NCBI RefSeq assembly: GCF_001577835.2
Contig: NC_029541.1
Span: 2,289,141-2,353,140 of the forward strand
Source: Coturnix japonica
Lineage: Eukaryota > Chordata > Aves > Galliformes > Phasianidae
Direction of reading: 5' to 3'
Length of the DNA stretch: 64,000 nt
Under the pieces are notes generated by a model. It ran no database searches, was not told the DNA's origin, and was given only the letters and a program-made list of their open reading frames with translations. The translations under genes were made by a program, and so were the position numbers. This document shows, piece by piece, positions 62,001-64,000 of this stretch; the first letter of the stretch is position 1, and each line of letters begins with the position of its first letter.

Positions 62001-64000
62001 AACTGAAGGCGCTGCATTCACAGTGCAGTAGCATACATTCATATTCAATTTATCATAAAGTACAAAATATGTGTGGGTAAATATATATATAGACACTCGA
62101 CTTACAAATAACTTACCCTTTACCACAGCAGTAGTTAATGAGATTGGATTTAGCAAGCATCTGCACCATGATTCAGCACTAAGTGGATGCACAACACAGC
62201 AGCATGCAATCTAGGTGCCCAAGCTGGCCTGTACAATTAAGTCTTGTCGTAAGAGATGTTGAGGCCTAAGAAGCTGCACAGCTTTCCCCAGATCCTGGTG
62301 GTATTTTCCTGGTAGATAAGTGCCCCCATTATGCAGAATTAATATGATTTCAAATGCAGCACACAAACAACCTCCTCATCTCCTGAAACAGCGTGAGCCC
62401 ACAGCAAAAGGTCTGCAAACCTCCTTAAACACCAGCAAGTTATCTTAGCATCCAGATACAGAGAATGCAAGGCTATCATTAAGCACGTAATCATTCTGCT
62501 GTTGAAAGGAAGAAATGCCAACAGATGATAAATCAGGAATTCTAGATAGCAGGTGGGGTAAAATTCAGATTGATTCCTCTTCTCTTTACCCAAAAGGTGC
62601 CAAAATCTTCAAAATCCCAGTTTCTGTGCAAAGCTGAATCCTTAAGATTGGTACTAAATATCATGTTACTGTCAAGCATGACAATGTTATTAGGCTACTA
62701 GTCTTCATTTCACAGCTAATAAAAAGCAGAAGTTCTTTCAGAGTAGTTCTGCAGACACAGTTTTGGATAATACCCAAAAAGCCTCATCCATTACTATTCC
62801 AGACATCAAATCCACTAATTACAGAAGCAGTGTCCTTGACGAGCTGTTCTTGTGCTGGTTGTTGGCTTTGGTTTTTAAACTTAGTTGTCTTAGTGCATGC
62901 TAGACAGACCTGGAAAATACACATTAGCTAGAGGGCTGAAAAAGGCAAGCTTCTCTCTGGGACTGCAGACCCCATTAAGTTAATAGGAAGCTACCTCCAG
63001 CCCAATTCACTGCTGAAACACCTACCTCCTCCCATCAGCCTTAAAAAATATTTGTGTTCATTTTTTCAGCCCATCAAACTTATGTAAGAAATCCTTTGAC
63101 TCAGTCTTGAGGTTAGCTGTGATTCACCCTCCCTCTCCTGCTGCTGGAAGAGGGTTTTATTTCACCAAGCCTTTTCAAATTAATCTGAGTAGCTGTTTTC
63201 ATCTAAGTGTCCTAAATATAACCAAAGCCAGACAGAGGGATCTTTGTCACTCGCATGAGAAACATAAATGTAGAGAGGGTTGTAAACTGCAGCATGGCTA
63301 AGCTGATGCATCAAAACACACACAAGCAAAATAAATGCGAAGCTAAACACTCTGCATGCTACAGCAAATTCCACATGCAGATCCAGAACAGGCATTTACT
63401 TTGCAGCAGCTGATCTGGTGCTCTTCAGGAAGGTGCTGATGCTTCATCTGCAATCTACAAATACCACTTGTGTTCTTACAGTGGGTATGGGAGGCCACAA
63501 ACACCCCACAACACAGCACTGCCTTGTTGGTGTCATTAGGGGAGGCTTCACTTCAGCTGCAGTCTGGGTTTGTAAAACATCTCAGCCTGAGGAAAACAGA
63601 CTGAGTTTCCACTTTGTGCCTAGCTGAAATGATGCCTTAATTCAAATGCCCCATAGAAAAGTTACCTTGATAGATCACTGTTCAACAACAAAGTTTATAC
63701 TCTTACTTGCACGAACACAGATCAGATTCTTTGCACTTAAGCAATTTATGTTTAAGAATAAATAATCTGCTATGGATAGCCAAAACAATGTTCAACGTGT
63801 ATTACACTGCAATAAAAACAGCTCAGTATAAGATCTGTAATTCAAAGAAAGCTTATGGAAGCTATTAAAAGGCATGATATACAACTCTCATCTTTAGAGC
63901 TATTTGCTAAACACCAAACAAACCCATCCAGGACAGGAGTATGAGTAAGTGAAGAGGGGAGGTACAAGCAATGGCAGACAAAGCACTGCAAACAGACTCC
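59061..64000 (-). other. DSTYK: DSTYK intron, incomplete at window edge, no gene seen
   Basis: This is the intron upstream of the first in-window DSTYK exon. I looked for the preceding exon (sequence resembling ELEVTMHHALLQ at its end) and did not find it, so it lies past 64000. A short (ATT)n run is at about 60228-60247 and a TATATATATA stretch at about 62080. No CR1 or RNA gene is recognisable. Confidence 0.7.

Noticed and set aside
1-64000. CRISPR arrays, tRNA, rRNA or bacterial operons
   Set aside because: No direct-repeat/spacer pattern or RNA-gene signature was seen. All tandem repeats are spacerless satellites and the genes are spliced vertebrate genes.

Overview
The window is ordinary vertebrate nuclear DNA with large introns, GT-AG splicing and no operons. 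It is most likely from a galliform bird (chicken or a close relative). Four observations support this. Several CR1 LINE 3' ends are present. The conceptual contactin-2 protein is 1036 residues, the length I recall for chicken axonin-1. Introns and intergenic spaces are short, as on an avian microchromosome. The gene order CNTN2, TMEM81, RBBP5, DSTYK is the order I know from human 1q32. I cannot fix the species without a search.

Layout. Bases 1-6270 hold no coding sequence. The left 4 kb look like the distal 3' UTR of an upstream plus-strand gene (NFASC by synteny), followed by a CR1 fragment and an AT-rich candidate enhancer. A GC-richer block at 6275-6581 that ends in a strong splice donor is the candidate promoter and non-coding exon 1 of CNTN2. 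CNTN2 is complete on the plus strand: 22 coding exons from 15463 to 28740, 1036 codons, two exons per Ig or FNIII domain. Its 3' UTR probably runs to about 32450. The minus strand then carries three genes in tandem: TMEM81 (single coding exon, 37290-38096), RBBP5 (14 coding exons, 40423-48057, 539 codons) and DSTYK (eleven 3' coding exons, 51127-59060). The DSTYK N-terminal exons lie beyond the right edge, and 59061-64000 is intron.

The four genes do not form a pathway. CNTN2 is a GPI-linked axonal adhesion molecule, TMEM81 a sperm membrane protein of the gamete-fusion complex, RBBP5 a core subunit of MLL/SET1 histone H3K4 methyltransferases, and DSTYK a dual-specificity kinase. Their proximity is old synteny.

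The most notable structures are: a decamer minisatellite of about 500 bp filling most of RBBP5 intron 1; a purine-only tract of about 390 bp just upstream of the CNTN2 start exon; very tight head-to-tail packing of DSTYK, RBBP5 and TMEM81; a 14-residue internal duplication in DSTYK; and an ambiguous base at 58699 that coincides with a frame break in DSTYK, best read as a sequence error. I found no new gene system.
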